Assembly: GCA_002189035.1 (NCBI GenBank)
Contig: NEEC01000214.1
Coordinates: 1-24,511 of the forward strand
Length of the DNA stretch: 24,511 nt
Origin: Utricularia gibba
Taxonomy: Eukaryota > Streptophyta > Magnoliopsida > Lamiales > Lentibulariaceae
Direction: 5' to 3'
Position numbers and translations under genes: made by a program. Below, in pieces: positions 1-12,157 of the stretch; position 1 is the stretch's first letter; the number at the start of each line of letters is the position of its first letter. The notes beneath the pieces are model-generated. The model did not search any database. It had not been told where the DNA came from and saw nothing but the letters and a program-made list of their open reading frames with translations.

Positions 1-200
1 TCTTCTTTCGTGTTGAGAACTTGTTCGTCCGAGGCTGCACAAATGCTCGAAAGATTGCCTTATATTAGCCTTCAGATGTGCAACGAAGTGGCCACCACGT
101 TCGCGAAAATGTGACTCGGGACACCTGACTCGATGCGAATGTGATTTTTGACATGCAAGACGTATGTATTTATGGGACGATGTGAAATTTGATTTCGAGA
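1..200 (+). repeat. Partial satellite monomer at left window edge
   Basis: This is the 3' part of a monomer cut by the window start. It begins in the variable TCTTCTTTCGTGTTGAG linker, runs through the conserved core, and ends in front of TGATCATTTA at 201. It carries the variant GAGGCTGCAC and a CpG-containing GACGTATG where most copies have CATATG, both seen again in the monomer starting at 1220. Confidence 0.95.
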
Positions 201-3200
201 TGATCATTTAAGATGCCATGGGTGTGTCCCTAGCCACAACCTCATGGGCCTCGTGCACTCTTCGGTATCGAGTGGATATCTTGCGAACGGTGATGAGTCA
301 TGTTGCACATATCATACCGTTTCGAAGCTCGTTCCGAGCCTCTTCTTTTCGTGTTGAGAACTTGTTCGTCCGAGGCACAAATGCTCGAAAGATTGCCTTA
401 TATTAGCCTTCAGATGTGCAACGAAGTGGCCACCACGTTCGCGAAAATGTGACTCGGACCTGACTCGATGCGAATGTGATTTTTGACATGCAAACATATG
501 TATTTCATGGGACGATGTGAAATTTCGGATTTCGAGATGATCATTTTAAGATGCCATTGTGTCTAGCCACAACCTCATGGTGGCCTCGTGCACTCTTCGG
601 TATCGAGTGGATATCTTGCGAACGGTGATGAGTCATGTTGCACATATCATACCGTTTCGAAGCTCGTTCCGAGCCGGTCTTCTTTCGTGTTGAGAACTTG
701 TTCGTCCGAGGCACAAATGCTCGAAAGATTGCCTTATATTAGCCTTCAGATGTGCAACGAAGTGGCCACCACGTTCGCGAAAATGTGACTCGGGACACCT
801 GACTCGATGCGAATGTGATTTTTGACATGCAAGACATATGTATTTCATGGGACGATGTGAAATTTGGATTTCGAGATGATCATTTAAGATGCCATGGGTG
901 TGTCTAGCCACAACCTCATGGTGGCCTCGTGCACTCTTCGGTATCGAGTGGATATCTTGCAAACGGTGATGAGTCATGTTGCACATATCATACCGTTTCG
1001 AAGCTCGTTCCGAGCCGGTCTTCTTTCGTGTTGAGAACTTGTTCGTCCGAGGAGCACAAATGCTCGAAAGATTGCCTTATATTAGCCTTCAGATGTGCAA
1101 CGAAGTGGCCACCACATTCGCGAAAATGTGACTCGGGACACCTGACTCGATGCGAATGTGATTTTTGACATGCAAGACATATGTATTTCATGGACGATGT
1201 GAAATTTCGGATTTCGAGATGATCATTTAAGATGCCATGGTGTGTCCCTAGCCACAACCTCATGGTGGCCTCGTGCACTCTTCGGTATCGAGTGGATATC
1301 TTGCAACGGTGATGAGTCATGTTGCACATATCATACCGTTTCGAAGCTCGTTCCGAGCCGGTCTTCTTTCGTGTTGAACTTGTTCGTCCGAGGCTGCACA
1401 AATGCTCGAAAGATTGCCTTATATTAGCCTTCAGATGTGCAACGAAGTGGCCACCACGTTCGCGAAAATGTGACTCGGGACACCTGACTCGATGCGAATG
1501 TGATTTTTGACATGCAAGACGTATGTATTTCATGGACGATGTGAAATTTTGGATTTCGAGATGATCATTTAAGATGCCATGGGTGTGTCCCTAGCCACAA
1601 CTCATGGGCCTCGTGCACTCTTCGGTATCGAGTGGATATCTTGCAACGGTGATGAGTCATGTTGCACATATCATACCGTTTCGAAGCTCGTTCCGAGCCT
1701 CTTCTTTTCGTGTGAGAACTTGTTCGTCCGAGGGGCACAAATGCTCGAAAGATTGCCTTATATTAGCCTTCAGATGTGCAACGAAGTGGCCACCACGTTC
1801 GCGAAAATGTGACTCGGGACACCTGACTCGATGCGAATGTGATTTTTGACATGCAAACATATGTATTTCATGTGACGATGTGAAATTTCGGATTTCGAGA
1901 TGATCATTTAAGATGCCATCGGTGTGTCCCTAGCCACAACCTCATGGTGGCCTCGTGCACTCTTCGGTATCGAGTGGATATCTTGCAACGGTGATGAGTC
2001 ATGTTGCACATATCATACCGTTTCGAAGCTCGTTCCGAGCCGGTCTTCTTTCGTGTTGAGAACTTGTTCGTCCGAGGAGGCACAAATGCTCGAAAGATTG
2101 CCTTATATTAGCCTTCAGATGTGCAACGAAGTGGCCACCACGTTCGCGAAAATGTGACTCGGGACACCTGACTCGATGCGAATGTGATTTTTGACATGCA
2201 AACATATGTATTTCATGGACGATGTGAAATTTTGGATTTCGAGATGATCATTTAAGATGCCATGGGTGTCCCTAGCCACAACCTCATGGTGGCCTCGTGC
2301 ACTCTTCGGTATCGAGTGGATATCTTGCAACGGGTGATGAGTCATGTTGCACATATCATACCGTTTCGAAGCTCGTTCCGAGCCGGTCTTCTTTCGTGTT
2401 GAGAACTTGTTCGTCCGAGGAGGCACAAATGCTCGAAAGATTGCCTTATATTAGCCTTCAGATGTGCAACGAAGTGGCCACCACGTTCGCGAAAATGTGA
2501 CTCGGGACACTGACTCGATGCGAATGTGATTTTTGACATGCAAACATATGTATTTCATGCGATGTGAAATTTCGGATTTCGAGATGATCATTTAAGATGC
2601 CATGGTGTGTCCCTAGCCACAACCTCATGGTGGCCTCGTGCACTCTTCGGTATCGAGTGGATATCTTACAACGGTGATGAGTCATGTTGCACATATCATA
2701 CCGTTTCGAAGCTCGTTCCGAGCCGTCTTCTTTCGTGTTGAGAACTTGTTCGTCCGAGGGGCACAAATGCTCGAAAGATTGCCTTATATTAGCCTTCAGA
2801 TGTGCAACGAAGTGGCCACCACGTTCGCGAAAATGTGACTCGGACACCTGACTCGATGCGAATGTGATTTTTGACATGCAAACATATGTATTTCATGGGA
2901 CGATGTGAAATTTTGGATTTCGAGATGATCATTTAAGATGCCATGGGTGTGTCCCTAGCCACAACCTCATGGTGGCCTCGTGCACTCTTCGGTATCGAGT
3001 GGATATCTTGCAAACGGTGATGAGTCATGTTGCACATATCATACCGTTTCGAAGCTCGTTCCGAGCCAGTCTTCTTTCGTGTTGAGAACTTGTTCGTCCG
3101 AGGAGGCACAAATGCTCGAAAGATTGCCTTATATTAGCCTTCAGATGTGCAACGAAGTGGCCACCACGTTCGCGAAAATGTGACTCGGGACACCTGACTC

Positions 3201-3616
3201 GATGCGAATGTGATTTTTGACATGCAAAACATATGTATTTCATGGACGATGTGAAATTTCGGATTTCGAGATGATCATTTAAGATGCCATGGGTGTGTCC
3301 TAGCCACAACCTCATGGTGGCCTCGTGCACTCTTCGGTATCGAGTGGATATCTTGCAAACGGTGATGAGTCATGTTGCACATATCATACCGTTTCGAAGC
3401 TCGTTCCGAGCCGTCTTCTTTCGTGTTGAGAACTTGTTCGTCCGAGGAGGCACAAATGCTCGAAAGATTGCCTTATATTAGCCTTCAGATGTGCAACGAA
3501 GTGGCCACCACGTTCGCGAAAATGTGACTCGGGACACCTGACTCGATGCGAATGTGATTTTTGACATGCAAAACATATGTATTTCATGGGACGATGTGAA
3601 ATTTCGGATTTCGAGA
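201..3616 (+). repeat. Left block A: ten monomers of the 'CCC' subtype
   Basis: Monomers start at 201, 538, 877, 1220, 1562, 1901, 2245, 2585, 2926 and 3272, and are 337-346 bp long. In the dyad site these units read TGTCCCTAGCCACA or shortened forms (TGTCTAGCC, TGTCCTAGCC), so the palindrome of the right block is absent from all ten. Other subtype marks are TCTTGCAAACGG or TCTTGCAACGG, ATATCATACCG, and the linker TCTTCTTTCGTGTTGAG. Several units read AATTTTGG where others read AATTTCGG. Within-block differences are mainly 1-3 bp indels. Confidence 0.93.
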
Positions 3617-3950
3617 TGATCATTTAAGATGCCATGGGTGTGTGGCTAGCCACAACCTCATGGTGGCCTCGTGCACTCTTCGGTATCGAGTGGATATCTT
3701 GCAAATGGTGATGAGTCATGTTGCACAGTTTCGAAGCTCGTTCCGAGCCTCTTCTTTCGTGTTGAGAACTTGTTCGTCCGAGGAGCACAAATGCTCGAAA
3801 GATTGCCTTATATTAGCCTTCAGATGTGCAACGAAGTGGCCACCACGTTCGCGAAAATGTGACTCGGGACACCTGACTCGATGCGAATGTGATTTTTGAC
3901 ATGCAAAACATATGTATTTCATGGACGATGTGAAATTTCGGATTTCGAGA

Positions 3951-4244
3951 TGATCATTTAAGATGCCATTAGCCACAACCTCATGGTGGCCTCGTGCACT
4001 CTTCGGTATCGAGTGGATATCTTCAGGTGATGAGTCATGTTGCAGAAGCTCGTTCCGAGCCAGAACTTGTTCGTCCGAGGGGCACAAATGCTCGAAAGAT
4101 TGCCTTATATTAGCCTTCAGATGTGCAACGAAGTGGCCACCACGTTCGCGAAAATGTGACTCGGGACCTGACTCGATGCGAATGTGATTTTTGACATGCA
4201 AACATATGTATTTCATGGACGATGTGAAATTTCGGATTTCGAGA
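3951..4244 (+). repeat. Short monomer, 294 bp, with four internal deletions
   Basis: Compared with its neighbours this unit lacks about 11 bp after GATGCCAT (about 3969), a few bases in the GATATCTT to GGTGATG step (about 4024), about 17 bp between TGTTGCA and GAAGCTCG (about 4043), and about 17 bp between CGAGCC and AGAACTTG (about 4061). All deletions lie in the 5' and middle parts; the core near the 3' end is intact. It resembles, in milder form, the eroded monomers at 9430-12800. Confidence 0.88.
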
Positions 4245-4569
4245 TGATCATTTAAGATGCCATGGTGTGTCTAGCCACAACCTCATGGTGGCCTCGTGCA
4301 CTCTTCGGTATCGAGTGGATGGTGATGAGTCATGTTGCACATATCATACCGTTTCGAAGCTCGTTCCGAGCCGTCTTCTTTCGTGTTGAGAACTTGTTCG
4401 TCCGAGGCACAAATGCTCGAAAGATTGCCTTATATTAGCCTTCAGATGTGCAACGAAGTGGCCACCACGTTCGCGAAAATGTGACTCGGGACACCTGACT
4501 CGATGCGAATGTGATTTTTGACATGCAAAACATATGTATTTCATGGACGATGTGAAATGGATTTCGAGA
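4245..4569 (+). repeat. Monomer with 11 bp deletion before GGTGATGAG
   Basis: At 4315-4322 the unit reads GAGTGGATGGTGATG, whereas normal copies have an additional ATCTTGCAAAC between GTGGAT and GGTGATG. It also has a shortened GAAATGGATTTC near 4555, where other copies carry AAATTTCGGATTTC. The rest is typical. Confidence 0.85.
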
Positions 4570-7500
4570 TGATCATTTAGATGCCATGTGTGTGGCTAGC
4601 CACAACCTCATGGTGGCCTCGTGCACTCTTCGGTATCGAGTGGATATCTTGCAAACGGTGATGAGTCATGTTGCACATATCATACCGTTTCGAAGCTCGT
4701 TCCGAGCCGTCTTTTCGTGTGTGAGAACTTGTTCGTCCGAGGAGCACAAATGCTCGAAAGATTGCCTTATATTAGCCTTCAGATGTGCAACGAAGTGGCC
4801 ACCACGTTCGCGAAAATGTGACTCAGGACACCTGACTCGATGCGAATGTGATTTTTGACATGCAAAACATATGTATTTCATGGACGATGTGAAATTTCGG
4901 ATTTCGAGATGATCATTTAAGATGCCATCGGTGTGTGGCTAGCCACAACCTCATGGTGGCCTCGTTCTTCGAGTGGATATCTTACAAATGGTGATGAGTC
5001 ATGTTGCACATAGCATACCGTTTCGAAGCTCGTTCCGAGCCGGTCTTCTTTCGTGTTGAGAACTTGTTCGTCCGAGGAGCACAAATGCTCGAAAGATTGC
5101 CTTATATTAGCCTTCAGATGTGCAACGAAGTGGCCACCACGTTCGCGAAAATGTGACTCGGACACCTGACTCGATGCGAATGTGATTTTTGACATGCAAA
5201 ACATATGTATTTCATGGACGATGTGAAATTTCGGATTTCGAGATGATCATTTAAGATGCATCGGTGTGTGGCTAGCCACAACCTCATGGTGGCCTCGTGC
5301 ACTCTTCGGTATCGAGTGGATATCTTACAAATGGTGATGAGTCATGTTGCACAATCATACCGTTTCGAAGCTCGTTCCGAGCCGGTCTTTTTCGTGTTGA
5401 GAACTTGTTCGTCCGAGGAGGCACAAATGCTCGAAAGATTGCCTTATATTAGCCTTCAGATGTGCAACGAAGTGGCCACCACGTTCGCGAAAATGTGACT
5501 CGGACACCTGACTCGATGCGAATGTGATTTTTTGACATGCAAAACATATGGGACGATGTGAAATTTCGGATTTCGAGATGATCATTTAAGATGCCATCGG
5601 TGTGTCTAACAACCTCATGGTGGCCTCGTGCACTCTTCGGTATCGAGTGGATATCTTACAAATGATGAGTCATGTTGCACATAGCATACCGTTTCGAAGC
5701 TCGTTCCGAGCCGGTCTTCTTTTTCGTGTTGAGAACTTGTTCGTCCGGGAGGCACAAATGCTCGAAAGATTGCCTTATATTAGCCTTCAGATGTGCAACG
5801 AAGTGGCCACCACGTTCGCGAAAATGTGACTCGGGACACCTGACTCGATGCGAATGTGATTTTTGACATGCAAAACATATGTATTTCATGTGACGATGTG
5901 AAATTTCGGATTTCGAGATGATCATTTAAGATGCCATCGGTGTGTGGCTAGCCACAACCTCATGGTGGCCTCGTGCACTCTTCGGTATCGAGTGGATATC
6001 TTACAAATGGTGATGAGTCATGTTGCACAAAGCATACCATTTCGAAGCTCGTTCCGAGCCGGTCTTTTTTCGTGTTGAGAACTTGTTCGTCCGAGGAGGC
6101 ACAAATGCTCGAAAGATTGCCTTATATTAGCCTTCAGATGTGCAACGAAGTGGCCACCACGTTCGCGAAAATGTGACTCGGACACCTGACTCGATGCGAA
6201 TGTGATTTTTGACATGCAAAACATATGTATTTCATGGACGATGTGAAATTTCGGATTTCGAGATGATCATTTAAGATGCCATCGGTGTGTGGCTAGCCAC
6301 AACCTCATGGTGGCCTCGTGCACTCTTCGGTATCGAGTGGATATCTTACAAATGGTGATGAGTCATGTTGCACATAGCATACCGTTTCGAAGCTCGTTCC
6401 GAGCCGTCTTCTTTCGTGTTGAGAACTTGTTCGTCCGAGGAGGCACAAATGCTCGAAAGATTGCCTTATATTAGCCTTCAGATGTGCAACGAAGTGGCCA
6501 CCACGTTCGCGAAAATGTGACTCGGGACACCTGACTCGATGCGAATGTGATTTTTGACATGCAAAACATATGTATTTCATGTGACGATGTGAAATTTCGG
6601 ATTTCGAGATGATCATTTAAGATGCCATGGTGTGTGGCTAGCCACAACCTCATGGTGGCCTCGTGCACTCTTCGGTATCGAGTGGATATCTTACAAACGG
6701 TGATGAGTCATGTTGCACAATCATACCATTTCGAAGCTCGTTCCGAGCCGGTCTTTTTCGTGTGAGAACTTGTTCGTCCGAGGAGCACAAATGCTCGAAA
6801 GATTGCCTTATATTAGCCTTCAGATGTGCAACGAAGTGGCCACCACGTTCGCGAAAATGTGACTCGGGACACCTGACTCGATGCGAATGTGATTTTTGAC
6901 ATGCAAAACATATGTATTTCATGGACGATGTGAAATTTCGGATTTCGAGATGATCATTTAAGATGCCATCGGTGTGTCCTAGCCACAACCTCATGGTGGC
7001 CTCGTGCACTCTTCGGTATCGAGTGGATATCTTGCAAATGGTGATGAGTCATGTTGCACAGCATACCGTTTCGAAGCTCGTTCCGAGCCGGTCTTTTTCG
7101 TGTGAGAACTTGTTCGTCCGAGGAGGCACAAATGCTCGAAGATTGCCTTATATTAGCCTTCAGATGTGCAACGAAGTGGCCACCACGTTCGCGAAAATGT
7201 GACTCGGACACCTGACTCGATGCGAATGTGATTTTTGACATGCAAAACATATGTATTTCATGGACGATGTGAAATTTCGGATTTCGAGATGATCATTTAA
7301 GATGCCATCGGTGTGTCCTAGCCACAACCTCATGGTGGCCTCGTGCACTCTTCGGTATCGAGTGGATATCTTGCAAATGGTGATGAGTCATGTTGCACAT
7401 ACATACCGTTTCGAAGCTCGTTCCGAGCCGTCTTTTTCGTGTTGAGAACTTGTTCGTCCGAGGAGGCACAAATGCTCGAAAGATTGCCTTATATTAGCCT

Positions 7501-9342
7501 TCAGATGTGCAACGAAGTGGCCACCACGTTCGCGAAAATGTGACTCGGGACACCTGACTCGATGCGAATGTGATTTTTGACATGCAAAACATATGTATTT
7601 CATGGACGATGTGAAATTTCGGATTTCGAGATGATCATTTAAGATGCCATGGTGTGTGGCTAGCCACAACCTCATGGTGGCCTCGTGCACTCTTCGGTAT
7701 CGAGTGGATATCTTGCAAATGGTGATGAGTCATGTTGCACATATCATACCGTTTCGAAGCTCGTTCCGAGCCGGTCTTCTTTCGTGTTGAGAACTTGTTC
7801 GTCCGAGGAGCACAAATGCTCGAAAGATTGCCTTATATTAGCCTTCAGATGTGCAACGAAGTGGCCACCACGTTCGCGAAAATGTGACTCGGGACACCTG
7901 ACTCGATGCGAATGTGATTTTTGACATGCAAAACATATGTATTTCATGCGACGATGTGAAATTTCGGATTTCGAGATGATCATTTAAGATGCCATCGGTG
8001 TGTGGCTAGCCACAACCTCATGGTGGCCTCGTGCACTCTTCGGTATCGAGTGGATATCTTACAAATGGTGATGAGTCATGTTGCACAAGCATACCGTTTC
8101 GAAGCTCGTTCCGAGCCGGTCTTTTTTTCGTGTTGAGAACTTGTTCGTCCGAGGAGGCACAAATGCTCGAAAGATTGCCTTATATTAGCCTTCAGATGTG
8201 CAACGAAGTGGCCACCACGTTCGCGAAAATGTGACTCGGACACCTGACTCGATGCGAATGTGATTTTTGACATGCAAAACATATGTATTTCATGTGACGA
8301 TGTGAAATTTCGGATTTCGAGATGATCATTTAAGATGCCATCGGTGTGTGGCTAGCCACAACCATGGTGGCCTCGTGCACTCTTCGTATCGAGTGGATAT
8401 CTTACAAATGGTGATGAGTCATGTTGCACAGCATACCATTTCGAAGCTCGTTCCGAGCCGTCTTCTTTCGTGTTGAGAACTTGTTCGTCCGAGGAGCACA
8501 AATGCTCGAAAGATTGCCTTATATTAGCCTTCAGATGTGCAACGAAGTGGCCACCACGTTCGCGAAAATGTGACTCGGACACCTGACTCGATGCGAATGT
8601 GATTTTTGACATGCAAAACATATGTATTTCATGGACGATGTGAAATTTCGGATTTCGAGATGATCATTTAAGATGCCATCGGTGTGTGGCTAGCCACAAC
8701 CTCATGGTGGCCTCGTGCACTCTTCGGTATCGAGTGGATATCTTACAAATGGTGATGAGTCATGTTGCACATAGCGTTTCGAAGCTCGTTCCGAGCCGGT
8801 CTTCTTTCGTGTTGAGAACTTGTTCGTCCGAGGAGGCACAAATGCTCGAAAGATTGCCTTATATTAGCCTTCAGATGTGCAACGAAGTGGCCACCACGTT
8901 CGCGAAAATGTGACTCGGGACACCTGACTCGATGCGAATGTGATTTTTGACATGCAAAACATATGTATTTCATGTGACGATGTGAAATTTCGGATTTCGA
9001 GATGATCATTTAAGATGCCATGGTGTGTCCTAGCCACAACCTCATGGTGGCCTCGTGCACTCTTCGGTATCGAGTGGATATCTTAAATGGTGATGAGTCA
9101 TGTTGCACAAGCATACCATTTCGAAGCTCGTTCCGAGCCGGTCTTTTTCGTGTTGAGAACTTGTTCGTCCGAGGAGGCACAAATGCTCGAAAGATTGCCT
9201 TATATTAGCCTTCAGATGTGCAACGAAGTGGCCACCACGTTCGCGAAAATGTGACTCGGGACACCTGACTCGATGCGAATGTGATTTTTGACATGCAAAA
9301 CATATGTATTTCATGGACGATGTGAAATTTCGGATTTCGAGA

Positions 9343-9873
9343 TGATCATTTAAGATGCCATGGTGTGTCTAGCCACAACCTCATGGTGGCCTCGTGCACT
9401 CTTCGGTATCGAGTGGATATCTTACAAACGCATGTTGCACATAGCATACCGTTTCGAAGCTCGTTCCGAAGAACTTGTTCGTTGCTCGAGCCTTATATTA
9501 GCCTTCAGATGTGCAACGAAGTGGCCACCACGTTCGCGAAAATGTGACTCGGATGACTCGACCATTCCGATGCGGAACATGATTGCGATCATGCAATCCT
9601 TGTATCATGACAGCTCGTTCCGAGCCGGTCTTCTTGGCCGAGAATTCGTTCCCATGCGGTGTCCCTCGATCATGGTGGCCTCGTGCACTCTTCGGTATCG
9701 AGTGGATATCTTCACAAATGCAACGAAAGATTGCATACGCCTTCAGATGTGCAACGAAGTGGCCACCACGTTCGCGAAAATGTGACTCGGGACACCTGAC
9801 TCGATGCGAATGTGATTTTTGACATGCAAAACATATGTATTTCATGGACGATGTGAAATTTCGGATTTCGAGA
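9343..9873 (+). repeat. Two fused, eroded monomers (531 bp) opening the rearranged interval
   Basis: The first unit starts normally but loses sequence at 9428 (ACAAACG joined to CATGTTGC), 9468 (CGTTCCG joined to AAGAACTTG) and 9483. After the core at about 9492-9560 there is no TGATCA boundary. Instead 9553-9610 holds a degraded stretch, and a second unit resumes at 9611 with AGCTCGTTCCGAGCC. The second unit reads TCTTGGCCGAGAATTCG at 9641, far from the usual linker. Core copies at 9511 and 9749 are 238 bp apart. Confidence 0.85.
9553..9610 (+). repeat. Most degraded stretch of the array, with small inverted repeat
   Basis: About 58 bp match the monomer only patchily; TGACTCG, GATGCG and CATGCAA can be matched in order to the usual core 3' part, so it is probably derived from the satellite by insertions and deletions rather than foreign. 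It contains GATTGC (9581-9586) and GCAATC (9593-9598) as a 6 bp inverted repeat around GATCAT. No known element is recognised. Confidence 0.5.
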
Positions 9874-10101
9874 TGATCATTTAAGATGCCATCGGTGTGT
9901 GGCTAGCCACAACCTCATGGTGGCCTCGTGCACTCTTCGGTATCGAGTGGATATCAACATGCGGTCGATGAGTATGTTGCCTCCTTCAGATGTGCAACGA
10001 AGTGGCCACCACGTTCGCGAAAATGTGACTCGGGACACCTGACTCGATGCGAATGTGATCATGCGTATTTCATGGGACGATGTGAAATTTGGATTTCGAG
10101 A
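9874..10101 (+). repeat. Truncated monomer, 228 bp
   Basis: The unit begins with TGATCATTTA and the 14 bp palindrome, but after GTGGATATC (9956) it jumps through a short degraded stretch to CCTTCAGATGTGCAACG at about 9982. The TTTCGAAGCTCG region and linker are missing. It also lacks TTTTTGACATGCAAAAC near 10060, where GTGATCATGCGTATTTC is found instead. Confidence 0.85.
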
Positions 10102-11522
10102 TGATCATTTAAGATGCCAAGCCACAACCTCATGGTGGCCTCGTGCACTCTTCGGTATCGAGTGGATATCTTGTTGCATGTTGTTACCGTTTCGAAGCTC
10201 GTTCCGAGCAGGTTCGTCCGACACAAATGCTCGAAAGATTGCCTTATATTAGCCTTCAGATGTGCAACGAAGTGGCCACCACGTTCGCGAAAATGTGACT
10301 CGGGACACCTGACTCGATGCGAATGTGATTTTTGACATGCAAACATATGTATTTCATACGATGTGAAATTTCATGTGATCGATGCGATGTGAATCGAAGG
10401 TGATGCCACAAAGCATACCGTTTCGAAGCTCGTTCCGATCAGAACTTGTTCGTCCGAGACAAATGCTCGAAAGATTGCCTTATATTAGCCTTCAGATGTG
10501 CAACGAAGTGGCCACGTTCGCGAAAATGTGACTCTGACGATGCGACATGCAAAACATATGTATTTCATGCGACGGATGTGGATATCGGTAGCCACACCTC
10601 ATGGTGGCCTCGTGCACTCTTCGGTATCGAGTGGATATCTTGCATGATTCAAGATCGTTCCGAGCCATTGTTCGTCCCATAGCCTTATATTAGCCTTCAG
10701 ATGTGCAACGAAGTGGCCACCACGTTCGCGAAAATGTGACTCGGGACACCTGACTCGATGCGAATGTGATTTTTGACATGCAAAACATATGTATTTCATG
10801 GACGATGTGAAATTTCGGAGAGATGAGATGCCATCAGCTGGTGGCCTCGTGCAAGAGTCATGATGCCACATATCATACCGTTTCGAAGCTCGTTCCGAGA
10901 TTGTGTTGCTTTGGCCTTCAGATGTGCAACGAAGTGGCCACCACGTTCGCGAAAATGTGACTCGGGACACCTGACTCGATGCGAATGTGATTTTTGACAT
11001 GCAAAACATATGTATTTCATGCGATGTGAAATTTCGAAGATGATGATTTAGGACTCTTCGCCTTCATGATGTATGCAGTTTCGAAGCTCGTTCCGAGCCG
11101 GTCTTCTTTCGTGTTGAGAACTTGTTCGTCCGAGGAGGCACAAATGCTCGAAAGATTGCCTTATATTAGCCTTCAGATGTGCAACGAAGTGGCCACCACG
11201 TTCGCGAAAATGTGACTCGGGACACCTGACTCGATGCGAATGTGATTTTTGACATGCAAAACATATGTATTTCATGGACGACGATTTCGTGAGATGCCAT
11301 CTCATGGTGGCCTCACTCTTCGGTGAGTGGATATCTTACAAATGGTGATGAGTCATGTTGCACATAGCATACCGTTTCGAAGCTCGTTCCGAGCCGGTCT
11401 TTTTTCGTGTGAGAACTTGTTCGTCCGATGCTCGAACCTCAGATGTGTGGCCTTCGTGTGAGTCTCGATGCGAATGTGCATGCAAGTATTTCATGGACGA
11501 TGTGAAATTTCGGATTTCGAGA
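10102..11522 (+). repeat. Heavily eroded satellite units without regular boundaries
   Basis: This 1.4 kb holds six core copies, anchored by GTGCAACGAAGTGG or a remnant at 10262, 10498, 10703, 10924, 11179 and 11444, spaced only 205-270 bp apart. Between cores the TGATCATTTA boundary is lost or altered, for example TGATGATTTA at about 11041, and the TGTGGCTAGCCACA region is mostly deleted or shortened. Core sequence is nearly perfect in five of the six copies; the sixth, at 11437-11480, is itself broken down to short pieces. Pieces remain in the same strand and almost always in normal order. Confidence 0.85.
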
Positions 11523-12157
11523 TGATCATTTAAGATGCCATGGTGAGCCACAACCTCATGGTGGCCTCGTGCACTCTTCGGTATCGAGTGGATATCTTGC
11601 AAATGGATGAGTCATGTTGCAGCATACCGTTTCGAAGCTCGTTCCGAGCCGGTGTTGAGAACTTGTTCGTCCGAGGAGCACAAATGCTCGAAAGATTGCC
11701 TTATATTAGCCTTCAGATGTGCAACGAAGTGGCGTTCGCGAAAATGTGACTCGGGACACCTGACTCGATGCGAATGTGATTTTTGACATGCAAACATATG
11801 TATTTCATGGACGATGTGAAATTTCGGATTTCGAGATGATCATTTAAGCTAGCCACAACCTCATGGTGGCCTCGTGCACTCTTCGGTATCGAGTGGATAT
11901 CTTACAAATGGTGATGAGTCATGTTGCAGTTTCGAAGCTCGTTCCGAAGAACTTGTTCGTCCGACACAAATGCTCGAAAGCCTTATATTAGCCTTCAGAT
12001 GTGCAACGAAGTGGCCACCACGTTCGCGAAAATGTGACTCGGACACCTGACTCGATGCGAATGTGATTTTTGACATGCAAACATATGTATTTCATGGGAT
12101 GTATTTCGAGATGTGATGCGATGTGAAATGGATTCGGATTCATGTTGCACATAGAGA
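11523..12157 (+). repeat. Two shortened monomers, 314 and 321 bp
   Basis: Units start at 11523 and 11837. The first lacks part of the dyad region (GCCATGGTGAGCCACAACC), part of the linker (GCCGGTGTTGAG at about 11648), and CCACCAC of the core at about 11733. The second lacks GATGCC plus the GTGTGTGG stretch (TTTAAGCTAGCCAC at about 11843), the linker around 11948, and the AAGATT step near 11980. It ends in a jumbled boundary at about 12095-12157. Confidence 0.85.

Larger units (their letters stand above)
3617..9342 (+). repeat. Left block B: 17 monomers of mixed subtype
   Basis: Monomers start at 3617, 3951, 4245, 4570, 4910, 5244, 5579, 5919, 6264, 6610, 6951, 7290, 7632, 7977, 8323, 8661 and 9003. 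Most are 334-346 bp; the units at 3951 (294 bp), 4245 (325 bp) and 4570 onward are described separately where shortened. Right-type features enter one after another: TGTGGCTAGCCACA first at about 3643, TCTTACAAATGG from about 4978, and ATACCATTTCG from about 6045. CCC-derived forms still occur, for example at 6971, 7310, 9022 and 9361. The block therefore looks like a transition between block A and the right block. Confidence 0.92.

Noticed and set aside
9553-9610. Foreign insertion or mobile element in the rearranged interval
   Set aside because: The stretch is under 60 bp, has no terminal repeats or target-site duplication that I can see, and pieces of it match the satellite in order.
9360-9785. 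The longer open frame across the rearranged junction (141 codons)
   Set aside because: It exists only because small indels remove stops; its peptide is a patchwork of the usual satellite frames.
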